A stretch of DNA of 64,000 nucleotides from Legionella donaldsonii (GTDB taxonomy: Bacteria > Pseudomonadota > Gammaproteobacteria > Legionellales > Legionellaceae), in the NCBI RefSeq assembly GCF_900452385.1, contig NZ_UGOA01000001.1:419501-483500 (forward strand), read 5' to 3'. Made by a program: the position numbers and the translations under genes. The notes beneath the pieces were generated by a model. The model did not search any database and was not told the origin of the DNA. It saw only the letters and a list, made by a program, of their open reading frames with translations. Of the stretch, positions 28,996 to 37,710 are shown in pieces (position 1 is the stretch's first letter; each line of letters begins with the position of its first letter).

Positions 28996-29045
28996 CCTTA
29001 CTTTAGAGCTATAACTTATTGGAGATAAACCAAAAGGATAGAGCA

Positions 29046-29627
29046 ATGAGTACCTTTCTCATAGCGATTTTAGTCATCATTGTGTTACTCGTCTTCTGGG
29101 CGATAGGCATTTTTAATAGCTTAATTGGCTTAATTGAGGCGATTAATAACAATAAACGCCAAATTGATATTCAATTAGATAGGCGCTTCAAGGTATTTGA
29201 ATCCTTAATTGAATCAGTAAAAAAATACATGGATTACGAGAAAACCACTTTGAAGGATGTCGTGGCGTTACGTAATCAAGCGCAGGCAGCCAAGGCTGCT
29301 GGCGATGAAAAAGCCCGGATGGCGGCAGAAAACGGGATTTCGCAAATTGCATCTGGCTTGAATGTGGTGTTTGAGCAATATCCTGACCTGAAGGCAAGTT
29401 CGAACGTTTTGCAATTGCAAGAAGAAATCGTCAATACTGAAAATAAACTGGCCTATTCCAAGCAAGCTTATAACGATAGTATTGAACGTTATTACGCGAA
29501 GAAAAAATCCTTTTTTGAATCCATGGTAGTTAGTTTTTTCCGTGATAAATTGGATAAAGTATTTGACTATTGGTCATTGCCTGATGATCAAATTAAGGCA
29601 CGCGAAGACTATACCGTGAAATTTTGA
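29046..29627 (+). CDS. lemA: LemA family membrane protein
   Basis: This is a 193-residue LemA protein: one N-terminal membrane helix (about 3-22, LIAILVIIVLLVFWAIGIFN), then a long helical domain with family motifs NNKRQIDIQLDRRF and AYNDSIERYYAKKKSF. ATG at 29046 has AAAGGA seven bases upstream; an upstream in-frame start lacks one. LemA's molecular role is unsettled. It is commonly paired with an M48 metalloprotease, as here, seven bases away, which suggests joint envelope quality control. Confidence 0.93.
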   Translation: MSTFLIAILVIIVLLVFWAIGIFNSLIGLIEAINNNKRQIDIQLDRRFKVFESLIESVKKYMDYEKTTLKDVVALRNQAQAAKAAGDEKARMAAENGISQIASGLNVVFEQYPDLKASSNVLQLQEEIVNTENKLAYSKQAYNDSIERYYAKKKSFFESMVVSFFRDKLDKVFDYWSLPDDQIKAREDYTVKF

Positions 29628-29634
29628 GTAATTT

Positions 29635-30687
29635 ATGGCTCTTTCTGATTATCATGCATCCGTAGGCAATTGGCGCGAGCAATTGCGCCGTAATGAACGC
29701 AGGACTTTCTGGGTAATTATGATTTTCCTTGCTGTTTATGCGGGCGTCGGTATGTTTGCGGATGTGGTTATTGTGCAGTCGCTCTATCCCCAGGCAACTT
29801 TGCAGCAGTGTATCTATGCTCTGGTCACCTGGCGTGTCATGCCTTATGCAACGATATTAATGATAGCTTTTGCAGCTATCTCCTTATTGGTTACCTATAC
29901 GCTCTATGATCGCATTATGTTACTCGGTACTGATTCACGCGAGATTAACGAGAACCTTGCCCAAACGTTACAGGAAAAACAACTTTATAACGTGGTTGAG
30001 GAAATGAAGGTTGCAGCAGGCCTGCGGTATATGCCCAAGGTTTATCTCATTGAAGCAGACTACATGAATGCCTTTGCCAGTGGTTACAGTGAAAAATCAG
30101 CCATGGTCGCTATTACTCGCGGTTTAATGGAAAAATTGGATCGTGCGGAATTACAGGCCGTTATGGCACATGAATTAAGTCATATTCGCCATCATGACAT
30201 CAAGTTGACACTGATGGTTGCAGTGCTAAGTAATATTCTGTTGATTGTAATTGATATTTTATTTTACAGCGTGATTTATCGGCGTGATCGACGTGAAGAT
30301 AACCGCCTGGTATTGGTTATCACTTTACTACGGTATATCCTGCCTATCATTACAGTGGTTTTAGCGCTCTTTGTAAGCCGTACACGTGAATATATGGCAG
30401 ATGCCGGATCCGTTGAATTAATGCGTGATAATGAACCCATGGCGCGTGCACTGCTGAAAATAACCCAAGATCATCAACAGCACGCTGAGCAATATAGCGG
30501 TCAATATGGGCAAACACCGCATGAACAGGTGCGGCATGCTTCTTACCTGTTTGATCCTTCCAGTATTGATCCGGTGAAATCATTTAGTAATGCTTTCTCT
30601 ACTCATCCTTCGATTGATGAGCGTCTACGTGCTTTGGGTTTTAAACGCAAGAGTCCTAAAGAAACGAAGGAAGAGCCTCAGGAATAA
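29635..30687 (+). CDS. M48 family membrane zinc metalloprotease
   Basis: This is a 350-residue HtpX-like protease. Membrane helices lie near 26-46, 70-90 and 193-245 in pairs. The zinc site HELSH is at 179-183, with the downstream glutamate region REYMADAGS. The C-terminal domain carries STHPSIDERLRAL, typical of M48B. It degrades or trims membrane proteins at the inner membrane. It is directly downstream of lemA and probably co-transcribed. The charged C-terminus (KETKEEPQE) is not a known motif. Confidence 0.93.
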   Translation: MALSDYHASVGNWREQLRRNERRTFWVIMIFLAVYAGVGMFADVVIVQSLYPQATLQQCIYALVTWRVMPYATILMIAFAAISLLVTYTLYDRIMLLGTDSREINENLAQTLQEKQLYNVVEEMKVAAGLRYMPKVYLIEADYMNAFASGYSEKSAMVAITRGLMEKLDRAELQAVMAHELSHIRHHDIKLTLMVAVLSNILLIVIDILFYSVIYRRDRREDNRLVLVITLLRYILPIITVVLALFVSRTREYMADAGSVELMRDNEPMARALLKITQDHQQHAEQYSGQYGQTPHEQVRHASYLFDPSSIDPVKSFSNAFSTHPSIDERLRALGFKRKSPKETKEEPQE

Positions 30688-30718
30688 ATGGTATCAGCCT
30701 TTTGCTTCTTCGGGTTAC

Positions 30719-31672
30719 TCAGCGTTGATGGCAGGCTACGCAACCATAGCCAGAGTTAAACAGGATTGCTTTGTCTGGATCAGAATGGTCTTTCTGAAAA
30801 TTGGCAACATTAGCCTTCGCGTTCAAAATTCTTTTTTCCAGCATTTGGCGATAGGGCCAGGATGAATAATTTTTGGCAAGTTTGGCGTTTTGATAGATTT
30901 TGATACCGGTTTGCCAATCGCCGGCTTTCACTAACATATCGCCCATATTCATAAAAAATCCTTCAAAATTATGAGGGGCAACCCATGAATTCCAGCAAGC
31001 GCGCGCTTTACCTTGCTGCGTTTCACGAGCCATATAGGATTTGTAATCAGGATTTTTGCGGTCGACTTTCTTTTCTGCACACAAATCGAGAGTACGCCAT
31101 TGCCATTCCAAGCCCTCTTTAAAAGAATCGGATTGCGGCGCTAAAGTACTCATTGGATAGCCTGCGGTAAAATAATTAAATTCCGGCCAATTAGCTATCG
31201 CGCGCTGCAAGGTAAAATAACCGCGCACTTCTTCGCGCTTATCATGAAAAATTTTGCCTTCAATTAATTGAGCATCCCCCAGGAAACCTTCGAAGACAGC
31301 ATTGTGCGGATCAAGAATAAAGGCATCAGAAAAATATTTTTTTGCCAAGACAATTTCATTGGCAATTTTAGGTGATTCCTGGGGTAGGCGTTGCCGTTCC
31401 GTGATCTTCCAGATATGGGTAAAGCCTATATGGGCAGCAAGCTTGGGATCATTCGGATTTTGAAGATAAGCGGCCATCAATAAGTAATCTGCTTTGTTTA
31501 GATCGTCATAGCGTCCTTGATGCAAGGTATCCCAAAAAAAAAGTTCTGCTTTCTTAGCCAGTTCGCTATGCGATGGAGTAGCGTGCTTTTGTGGAGTAGT
31601 CATTAAGGCAATTCGTTCACAGCCTGTAAGACTTAACACAATGAGATTTAAGAGAATAAAAGAGAATCTCAT
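30719..31672 (-). CDS. lipoprotein with TPR-like body and C-terminal CXXCH
   Basis: This is a 317-residue protein from ATG at 31672, set by AAGGAG eight bases upstream. The signal ends in the lipobox LSLTGC, with Cys18 to be lipidated. The body is helical with TPR-like spacing (KAEYFF/DPHNAVFEGFLGDA type) but no clean repeat. The last residues are NSGYGCVACHQR, a haem c-binding CXXCH at 311-315, only two residues from the end. That could be a covalent haem site at a very unusual position, or a metal/disulfide motif. It is convergent with the M48 gene. Function unknown. Confidence 0.8.
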   Translation of the reverse strand: MRFSFILLNLIVLSLTGCERIALMTTPQKHATPSHSELAKKAELFFWDTLHQGRYDDLNKADYLLMAAYLQNPNDPKLAAHIGFTHIWKITERQRLPQESPKIANEIVLAKKYFSDAFILDPHNAVFEGFLGDAQLIEGKIFHDKREEVRGYFTLQRAIANWPEFNYFTAGYPMSTLAPQSDSFKEGLEWQWRTLDLCAEKKVDRKNPDYKSYMARETQQGKARACWNSWVAPHNFEGFFMNMGDMLVKAGDWQTGIKIYQNAKLAKNYSSWPYRQMLEKRILNAKANVANFQKDHSDPDKAILFNSGYGCVACHQR

Positions 31673-31752
31673 CTGGGCTCTCCTTGGCAATTGACTCGTC
31701 TTTATAGCATCTAAACTTAATTATTGACAAGCCAAGGAAAGAATATGGGGGG

Positions 31753-32583
31753 CTATACAAATAATTTTTCATTAGCATCATAACCAGGAAATTCGGGATC
31801 TTTTAGATGTTTTTTGTCCTCTTCGTACTCTAATGGATCAAGAAGAAAAAAACGATCAGGCAGGTAATGTGAAGTGGCTACGGCTTTATTCGGTTTACTG
31901 GGCTTCGAGGCAGAGGTAGAAACAGAGACAGACGGCACTGGCACTGGAGGGGGAGCTACGGTAACAGGCACTTGCGCAGCCTTTTTTAATGCCTTGTTAT
32001 AACGCGAGTCTTTAACAATAATAGCCAGAGGCAGTAAGTCATCAAAGGTTTGTCTCTCTACAATTGCTTTAACAGAGAACTCTTTAATACAGTTTTCAGT
32101 AAGAACGCTTGTATGATCTTCATAAACTAAATGTTCGTTTTTTGACAGGTTATAGTAATAGTGAAGATCCTCCAGCATTTCTTCCTTAGTGGGTCTATAA
32201 TGGCCGCTTTCATTGCTGACTAAACACAATTTCCCTTTTTCAAAGACCAAATAACCTGCTGAAGTGACTTTTTTGCCATTACTTAGATAGGAGTGATGTG
32301 CAGTATCCTTTTCTTTGGCAGCAAAGAGAGCGCCTGACAGGGTTCGTACATAAAGATATTTACCATCAGGCATTATTCCATCAGCGAATGCAAAAATCCC
32401 TGTCTTATTCGTGTGTAATTCTGCCGCAAGTTTTAATAATACCTCGGGAAGGTAACTGGATTCTTCATAGTTGGCTTGTAATGCTCTTTGGCGTTTTCTC
32501 TCCGGACGACAATTATCTTTTAATGCAATCCCGCGGAGTCGGATATTATTCGCATTTTCTGAATTAAAGCTATCTGTTGGCAT
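31753..32583 (-). CDS. hypothetical effector-like protein with SGHYRPT motif
   Basis: I do not recognise this 276-residue protein. Residues 60-140 form a probable alpha/beta domain with the strand-turn segments YLVFEKGKLCLVSNESGHYR and PTKEEMLEDL. The central SGHYRPT is conserved-looking and could be a catalytic or binding loop. Residues about 205-240 are a Pro/Val/Ser linker, and the tail is acidic (LEYEEDKKHLKDPEFPGYD), compatible with a Dot/Icm signal. There is no signal peptide or membrane helix. ATG at 32583 lacks a clear ribosome site. Confidence 0.65.
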   Translation of the reverse strand: MPTDSFNSENANNIRLRGIALKDNCRPERKRQRALQANYEESSYLPEVLLKLAAELHTNKTGIFAFADGIMPDGKYLYVRTLSGALFAAKEKDTAHHSYLSNGKKVTSAGYLVFEKGKLCLVSNESGHYRPTKEEMLEDLHYYYNLSKNEHLVYEDHTSVLTENCIKEFSVKAIVERQTFDDLLPLAIIVKDSRYNKALKKAAQVPVTVAPPPVPVPSVSVSTSASKPSKPNKAVATSHYLPDRFFLLDPLEYEEDKKHLKDPEFPGYDANEKLFV

Positions 32584-32684
32584 GACGTCTACTATGACTA
32601 ACTAGTTTGCGTCATTTTAAAAAAGAATTATTAAGACTGTATTAAATTAGGTGTTTTTGGTTTTAAATTTTACTTTTTGTATGC

Positions 32685-33659
32685 TTACAGCCATTTCTTG
32701 CGTTTAAAATACTTAAAAGGTATCAGAGCTGATAAAATCATGAGACCAAGCGCTACGAGATAACCCCATTTGAAGTTTAATTCCGGCATGAAATGGAAAT
32801 TCATACCATAAATACTGGCGATCAAGGTGGGTGGCAGGAAAATAACAGCCGCTACGGAAAATATTTTAATGATGGCGTTCTGTTCGATATTAATCATTCC
32901 CAGCGTTGCATCAAGAAGAAAATTGACTTTACTAGAAATAAAATTAGCGTGGTCGCTTAGTGCACCAACATCTTTGGCTAAAGTACCTAGCCTGATTTGC
33001 CCTTCACTATCGATTTGAGTACCGGCTGACTGGCCAAAGAAAGTAATCAAGCGATTAAAGGTAACCAGACATTCACGCGCTTTGGTGTTTAGATCCGCAT
33101 TGGCACCAATGAGTTGAATGAGTTGTTGATAATCCGGTTTTTCAGCAGTTGGGGTTTGCTGTTGGCGAAAAATGGTATTGGAGGCTTCTTCCAAACGGTG
33201 GCCAACAGTTTCCAGCATATCGGCCAGTCTATCGACTGCCGATTCAATTAGTTCGATGAGCAGGTTAGCTGGTTGATGGAAGTTAATATCAATTTTTTGT
33301 ACCTTTGCTATAAATAATTTAAAAGCCAGCGGTTCGATATATCGTATAGTAATCAGCTGTTGCTTGGTCAGCACAAAAGTTACCGCGTCATGTTTGGGAT
33401 CCGGAGAGGCTGAGCGTGCAATCATTAACGCGGTCATAAACAGGGCTTCTTTGGTTTTATAGAGTCGGCTGGATAGTTCAATTTCAAGCATTTCTTCACG
33501 AGTGGGAATATTTAAATTTAAGAATTTTTCAATGAGTAGTTCTTCTTCCTTTGAAGGATGAAGTAAATCAAGCCAAATGGCATCGTTCAGTAAAGGAAGA
33601 TTATTTTCAGTGATTTCATGAACTTGCAGGGCACCGTGATCCAGGTAGGCTGTAATCAT
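32685..33659 (-). CDS. corA: CorA-family magnesium/divalent cation channel
   Basis: This is a 324-residue protein with a long helical cytoplasmic domain and two C-terminal membrane helices. The first is followed by the CorA selectivity motif in IYGMNFHFMPEL, and the C-terminus is basic (FKYFKRKKWL). It mediates magnesium uptake at the inner membrane. ATG at 33659 (MITAYLDHG) is chosen because GAGA precedes it; an in-frame ATG at 33677 is possible. It is a single gene. Confidence 0.93.
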   Translation of the reverse strand: MITAYLDHGALQVHEITENNLPLLNDAIWLDLLHPSKEEELLIEKFLNLNIPTREEMLEIELSSRLYKTKEALFMTALMIARSASPDPKHDAVTFVLTKQQLITIRYIEPLAFKLFIAKVQKIDINFHQPANLLIELIESAVDRLADMLETVGHRLEEASNTIFRQQQTPTAEKPDYQQLIQLIGANADLNTKARECLVTFNRLITFFGQSAGTQIDSEGQIRLGTLAKDVGALSDHANFISSKVNFLLDATLGMINIEQNAIIKIFSVAAVIFLPPTLIASIYGMNFHFMPELNFKWGYLVALGLMILSALIPFKYFKRKKWL

Positions 33660-33826
33660 CCGATTCTCATTTCTCATGCTGATAAATTAAGTTAATCTAT
33701 TTAGCAGTGACAAGCTAGTCAACGGCTGAAATTTTTATTAATGAGGATAGGGCTTATTCATAGCCGATTTGTTTAGCTGCATGGGAAGGGTATAAACCGT
33801 ATCAATTCATTGAAAAGGACAATCGG

Positions 33827-34192
33827 ATGAACAAAATCTGCATCGGTATACTGTTATTTTTTAGCCCAATGATCGTGGCAAATGCGGCACAGAAATCAGT
33901 GCGTTGTGTGTTGCAGGGTTTAAAAGATCCCATCGCCTTTGTAGTACCGAGCAAAGCAGGAGATTTGCCTAAGATTGATTTTCCTTATGCGGTGAAGACG
34001 ATACTGTTTAGTCTGAGAGATAAGAATTTAATTCTGGTGGCAGTCGATCAGGATGATGCTTCGCGAATGAGGCTCTTTCTTTCTGCGCAAGCCCATACCA
34101 ACAAAAAACGCTATGAAGGCCAATTTATGACCGATTATGGTGGTAACCAACTGCAACTGGATAATGGGCCTGTTTCTTGTGAGATTAAATAG
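33827..34192 (+). CDS. small periplasmic hypothetical protein
   Basis: This is a 121-residue protein with a Sec signal peptide (NKICIGILLFFSPMIVANA). The compact mature domain has two cysteines near its ends (RCVLQGL and VSCEIK) that could form one disulfide. AAAGGACAATCGG precedes the ATG at a good distance. No family is recognised. It is divergent from corA and convergent with the next gene. Confidence 0.75.
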   Translation: MNKICIGILLFFSPMIVANAAQKSVRCVLQGLKDPIAFVVPSKAGDLPKIDFPYAVKTILFSLRDKNLILVAVDQDDASRMRLFLSAQAHTNKKRYEGQFMTDYGGNQLQLDNGPVSCEIK

Positions 34193-34286
34193 CGTGAGTT
34201 TCCGAAGAAGTCTAATAATACCTGGGGTCAATCGCTCAAGGACAGTTGGGTTGTGAAACCCAACTGGCTATTCCTCAATACTGGAA

Positions 34287-35561
34287 TTAGATGCTTACTG
34301 ATGGGCGTTCTATTGCAGGCGCGCCATGCTCTACGTTCTCAGCGGGGGGATCGGCTTCTGCTATTGTCTGAACTAACTCCGCTTTGTCAATTTGCTCGGC
34401 TATATGTTTTCTTAGTTCTGGAGGTAAACAGGGTTGTGCAAGATCCGCTATTTCAGACATAAAGAAACGAAGACGATTTTTCTGAAATAGAAGCTGTTTA
34501 ACATAATTTAAATTTAAATGTAGCCCCATGTGTTTTAAACGTGTAGAACTCTCGTCTGTAAAAATAATCTTCTTTTGGAAATCACTCTCAGCGTCGTAGT
34601 CTAACCTTAAAATCGCTGCCAACTCCCTCATATCGTGTTCAAAAAATCTCTCTTGCATTCTGCCCGGCGCATACCGTACCTGATAAATAGGATTATTACT
34701 GATTCCAAAGAGTCCTATCTTGCCATCCCCTCTTAAGAAAAAGGTTGCTTGCTCAGTGAAGAGACGTGCATCAGATTCCATAAAATCACGTCCTCTTATC
34801 ATTGCCCCTTCCCCAATTGCCATGAGATCCCCTTTGGTTATTTCATTGAGTATAGGAATAATTCTGGCCAACTCTATTTGGCGATCATTTTGAATAAGCT
34901 GTTTTATAAAGCCAAGAAGACAAAGGGTTTTACTTAGAGGTTCCCCTAATTCATCAGCCGGATTCCTAAGTAACATAGTTACTATTGACATAGTCTCTTG
35001 ATAATCTGCGATATTACGGAAGGTTAAGATCGCTTTAAGGATTGCTTGAAATACATCCCGCTTATTCGTGAACTGGCCATGAAAATAATCGTGGAGGGGG
35101 CTTGGTAGTCTAGTTTGCCCTGTCTCCTTGTCTACAACAAAGTTGTCTTCCAGCCTCTTATGATCGACAGCAAAATAGTCATAGTTGGTAAGATAGGTAA
35201 AATCATCTTTGGTAAACTTGGTAAAGGTATTTATAAAATCCAACAGGGCAAGAGCCAGGATTCGATCTTTGGGTAACTCACAACAACGAGTCTCCATAGA
35301 AAATTCATTATGAATACCACCCACACAGGCATGGAATTTATATTCTTGTCTATTGTCCCCAATAATCGTTTTGAGGGTATCGCTTAAGTCCTGGAAGTGT
35401 GGATGAAAGTTCAGAGCCATACCTATATAGTCATTGTTGAAAAAGTAGCTTTTAGCCCGTGGTGCCCCATTGGCAGGCAACGAATCTGCTGGTTGTATGG
35501 AGGTAAGTTTTATTTGGATAATGCCCTCAGTCTCATAGATGCTAAAACCAAGAAAAGTCAT
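34287..35561 (-). CDS. hypothetical effector-like protein, 424 residues
   Basis: I recognise no family. The N-terminal part (1-110) is probably mixed alpha/beta, with the Cys-rich segment FHACVGGIHNEFSMETRCCEL. The middle (150-300) is largely helical. Near the end, LPPELRKHIAEQI (about 386-398) resembles the start of an F-box helix, similar to the tails of the nearby LRR genes. The final 25 residues are rich in Glu, Pro and Ala. There is no signal peptide or transmembrane helix. ATG at 35561 has no strong ribosome site. An effector role is suggested only by context and tail composition. Confidence 0.68.
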   Translation of the reverse strand: MTFLGFSIYETEGIIQIKLTSIQPADSLPANGAPRAKSYFFNNDYIGMALNFHPHFQDLSDTLKTIIGDNRQEYKFHACVGGIHNEFSMETRCCELPKDRILALALLDFINTFTKFTKDDFTYLTNYDYFAVDHKRLEDNFVVDKETGQTRLPSPLHDYFHGQFTNKRDVFQAILKAILTFRNIADYQETMSIVTMLLRNPADELGEPLSKTLCLLGFIKQLIQNDRQIELARIIPILNEITKGDLMAIGEGAMIRGRDFMESDARLFTEQATFFLRGDGKIGLFGISNNPIYQVRYAPGRMQERFFEHDMRELAAILRLDYDAESDFQKKIIFTDESSTRLKHMGLHLNLNYVKQLLFQKNRLRFFMSEIADLAQPCLPPELRKHIAEQIDKAELVQTIAEADPPAENVEHGAPAIERPSVSI

Positions 35562-35727
35562 TTCTAGATCCTTGAATTAAAAGGGATCATTTGATAACAA
35601 TCAAAAAATTTAAAAAAACGAAAAATTATCTTCCCCTGATTCCTAAATGGAATGAAAGTCTTGTCGATGGTTAAAAATTTCTGGATAATCGAATTCCTCT
35701 CATAAAAAGCTAAATTGCTCTGCTCCT

Positions 35728-36405
35728 ATGAAGCTAAATTACCGTCTGTTTAACGCAATTATTTTTGATTTTGATGGTGTCATTTTGGATAGCGAGCCGA
35801 TTCACTACGAAGCTTGTAACTATGTACTAAAAGATATTGGCTTTAATCTTGATTACGAAGAATTTAAAAAAAGTTATTTAGGTTTAGCTGACAAAACATT
35901 ATTTCCGCAATTATTGGCTAGTAAAAGATTGAATCTGCCATTGGATAAAATCGATCAAATGATCGATAAAAAACAAAATTATTTTACGTCTATCATTCGT
36001 GATAAAAAGGCATTGCCGGTTATTAACGGTGTGGCTCAATACATCAAACAAGCTGTTAACGCAGCAAAAAAACTTGCCATTTGTAGTGGCGCAGCCCAAA
36101 AAGAAATTTTAACCGTACTGAAAAAACTAGAGCCTGACATTCAGGTGTCTCATTTCAATACCATCGTGACAGCTGATGAGGTCCGCTATGGAAAACCCTC
36201 GCCTGAGGGCTATTTACTCACCGCGCAAAAATTAGGACTACTTCCTAATCAATGTCTGGTGATTGAAGACTCACCGCACGGCATTATGGCCGCAAAAGAA
36301 GCTGGAATGTCTGTCGTTGCTCTACTCACTTCCTATCAGGAAGCAGAGTTACTGAAGGCAGATTATATTACCCGTGATTTTGAAACCTTGGGGCTTGTTC
36401 ATTAA
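35728..36405 (+). CDS. HAD-superfamily hydrolase (beta-phosphoglucomutase-like)
   Basis: This is a 225-residue HAD subfamily IA enzyme. Motif I is IIFDFDGVILDSEP (Asp14, Asp16); motif II is LAICSGAAQKE; motif III/IV is GKPSPEGYLLTAQKLG with VIEDSPHGIMAAKEAGM. The helical cap after motif I is of beta-phosphoglucomutase type. It acts on a small phosphorylated metabolite, and the exact substrate cannot be told. It is a single gene, followed by AT-rich intergenic DNA. Confidence 0.92.
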   Translation: MKLNYRLFNAIIFDFDGVILDSEPIHYEACNYVLKDIGFNLDYEEFKKSYLGLADKTLFPQLLASKRLNLPLDKIDQMIDKKQNYFTSIIRDKKALPVINGVAQYIKQAVNAAKKLAICSGAAQKEILTVLKKLEPDIQVSHFNTIVTADEVRYGKPSPEGYLLTAQKLGLLPNQCLVIEDSPHGIMAAKEAGMSVVALLTSYQEAELLKADYITRDFETLGLVH

Positions 36406-36601
36406 GCTTTTTGGGTATCAATTTTTATTTCTTCATCGCCTTTGATTACCGCATTAATGCTCGTTGTATTAATAATGAATTCCTTTTAGGAGTTCCATTC
36501 AGAAAATCTTTCTCTTTATATAAATTAAATAAAAAGTAATAATCTTAATCAATAAGATTAATAAATGATCTTTTGTGCTAATTATTAGAGGAAGTCCCCT
36601 G

Positions 36602-37408
36602 ATGAATAAACAACAGATATTGCTTGCAGAACAACCGGCAATTGATTTAATCGAACCAATCAGAAATCTTGGTGCGGGTATAACTGAGCTTGATTTGGCT
36701 GAAAACAAACTCGGATCCAAAAGCACAGAAGAAATTATTCAGGTTTTAGCGGCCATTCCTGATAGGATAACGTCACTCAATTTGTCTTGTAATGGTTTTG
36801 GTGAGAAGAGCATCGATGAAATCATTCAAATTTTATCGGCTATTCCCAAGACTGTAAGACATCTGGACTTTGGTGGAAATTTTTTTGACGAGCTAGAAAA
36901 AGGCGCTCTAGCGAGGATTCTTGCAGCGCTACCCCATACAGTCTCTTCGCTCTCATTAGTTGGGAATACTTTTCCCCAAGACGGTATGGAGTTAGCTCAA
37001 GCCTTTGCATGTCTCGGACCAAACCTCTTAACGCTGGATCTTTACTTCACAGCGCTGGCCAGGCTCTCAACAGAGCACTTAAAGCTATTAAAAAATTCGT
37101 TACCTTACGTGCAAATCATCTATTTAGAGTATGATGAGATGGTGACGATGGGGCCGGAAAAAGTGAGAATTTTAAATGAGGCTTTTCCCAACGCTGAAGA
37201 GATTATTGTGCTTGACGGTACTGCGGAAACAGCTGCTCTCGATGTGATCGGAAGAGCCAATTCGCTTAAAAAACTGGGGTTCAAAGTAAACGTACCGTCG
37301 CTTGTAAATCAGTGTGTGTTCTTTATAAATAGAGACGCTCCGAATCATGAGTTAGCTTCTCTTCCGGTAGAATTGCAGGAAAAGGTTAATATCCTCCCAA
37401 AATGCTGA
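36602..37408 (+). CDS. LRR protein, paralogue 1 of 3
   Basis: This is a 268-residue protein from ATG at 36602, with GAGGAAG upstream; an open extension to 36575 lacks a site. Four to five LRRs (ITELDLAENKLGSKSTEE, ITSLNLSCNGFGEKSIDE) occupy residues 28-150. A less regular alpha/beta part and a conserved tail follow: FFINRDAPNHELASLP then ELQEKVN. The tail's LP-x-EL-x-x-x-V resembles the first turn of an F-box. Two paralogues lie downstream on the other strand. It is a likely Dot/Icm effector or host-interaction protein. Confidence 0.85.
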   Translation: MNKQQILLAEQPAIDLIEPIRNLGAGITELDLAENKLGSKSTEEIIQVLAAIPDRITSLNLSCNGFGEKSIDEIIQILSAIPKTVRHLDFGGNFFDELEKGALARILAALPHTVSSLSLVGNTFPQDGMELAQAFACLGPNLLTLDLYFTALARLSTEHLKLLKNSLPYVQIIYLEYDEMVTMGPEKVRILNEAFPNAEEIIVLDGTAETAALDVIGRANSLKKLGFKVNVPSLVNQCVFFINRDAPNHELASLPVELQEKVNILPKC

Positions 37409-37409
37409 G

Positions 37410-37446
37410 AAGTACCTTGATTAATAAGTGAAGGTACTTTTATTTA
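37410..37446 (+). terminator. rho-independent terminator
   Basis: AAGTACCTT (37410-37418) pairs with AAGGTACTT (37431-37439), followed by TTATTT, directly after the stop of the plus-strand LRR gene. The remaining 37447-37646 stretch shows no gene. Confidence 0.8.
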
Positions 37447-37646
37447 GAATTGAGCCATTAACAGGGGTTAATAAGGGTAAGAAAAACCATTTAGTTAACA
37501 TTTAGATGGCGCCTTTAATTCAGGCCATATCCCTCCGGGTGCAAAATTTAGCTATATCTATACGAAGCCAGCTACTTATAACTATAAGTGCATTATTCCT
37601 ACCTTGTTAGGGTTTGGATGACAGGAGGGGTTATTGTCAAGTAATA

Positions 37647-37679
37647 GAAAACAGCCTGGCACTCATTCAGGCTGTTTTC
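37647..37679. terminator. bidirectional terminator hairpin
   Basis: GAAAACAGCCTG (37647-37658) and CAGGCTGTTTTC (37668-37679) form a perfect 12-bp stem with T-runs on both strands. It lies 31 bases past the stop of the minus-strand LRR gene. Confidence 0.8.
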
Positions 37680-37710
37680 ATGATTTTTAAAAGTTGCAAA
37701 ATAAGACGAA

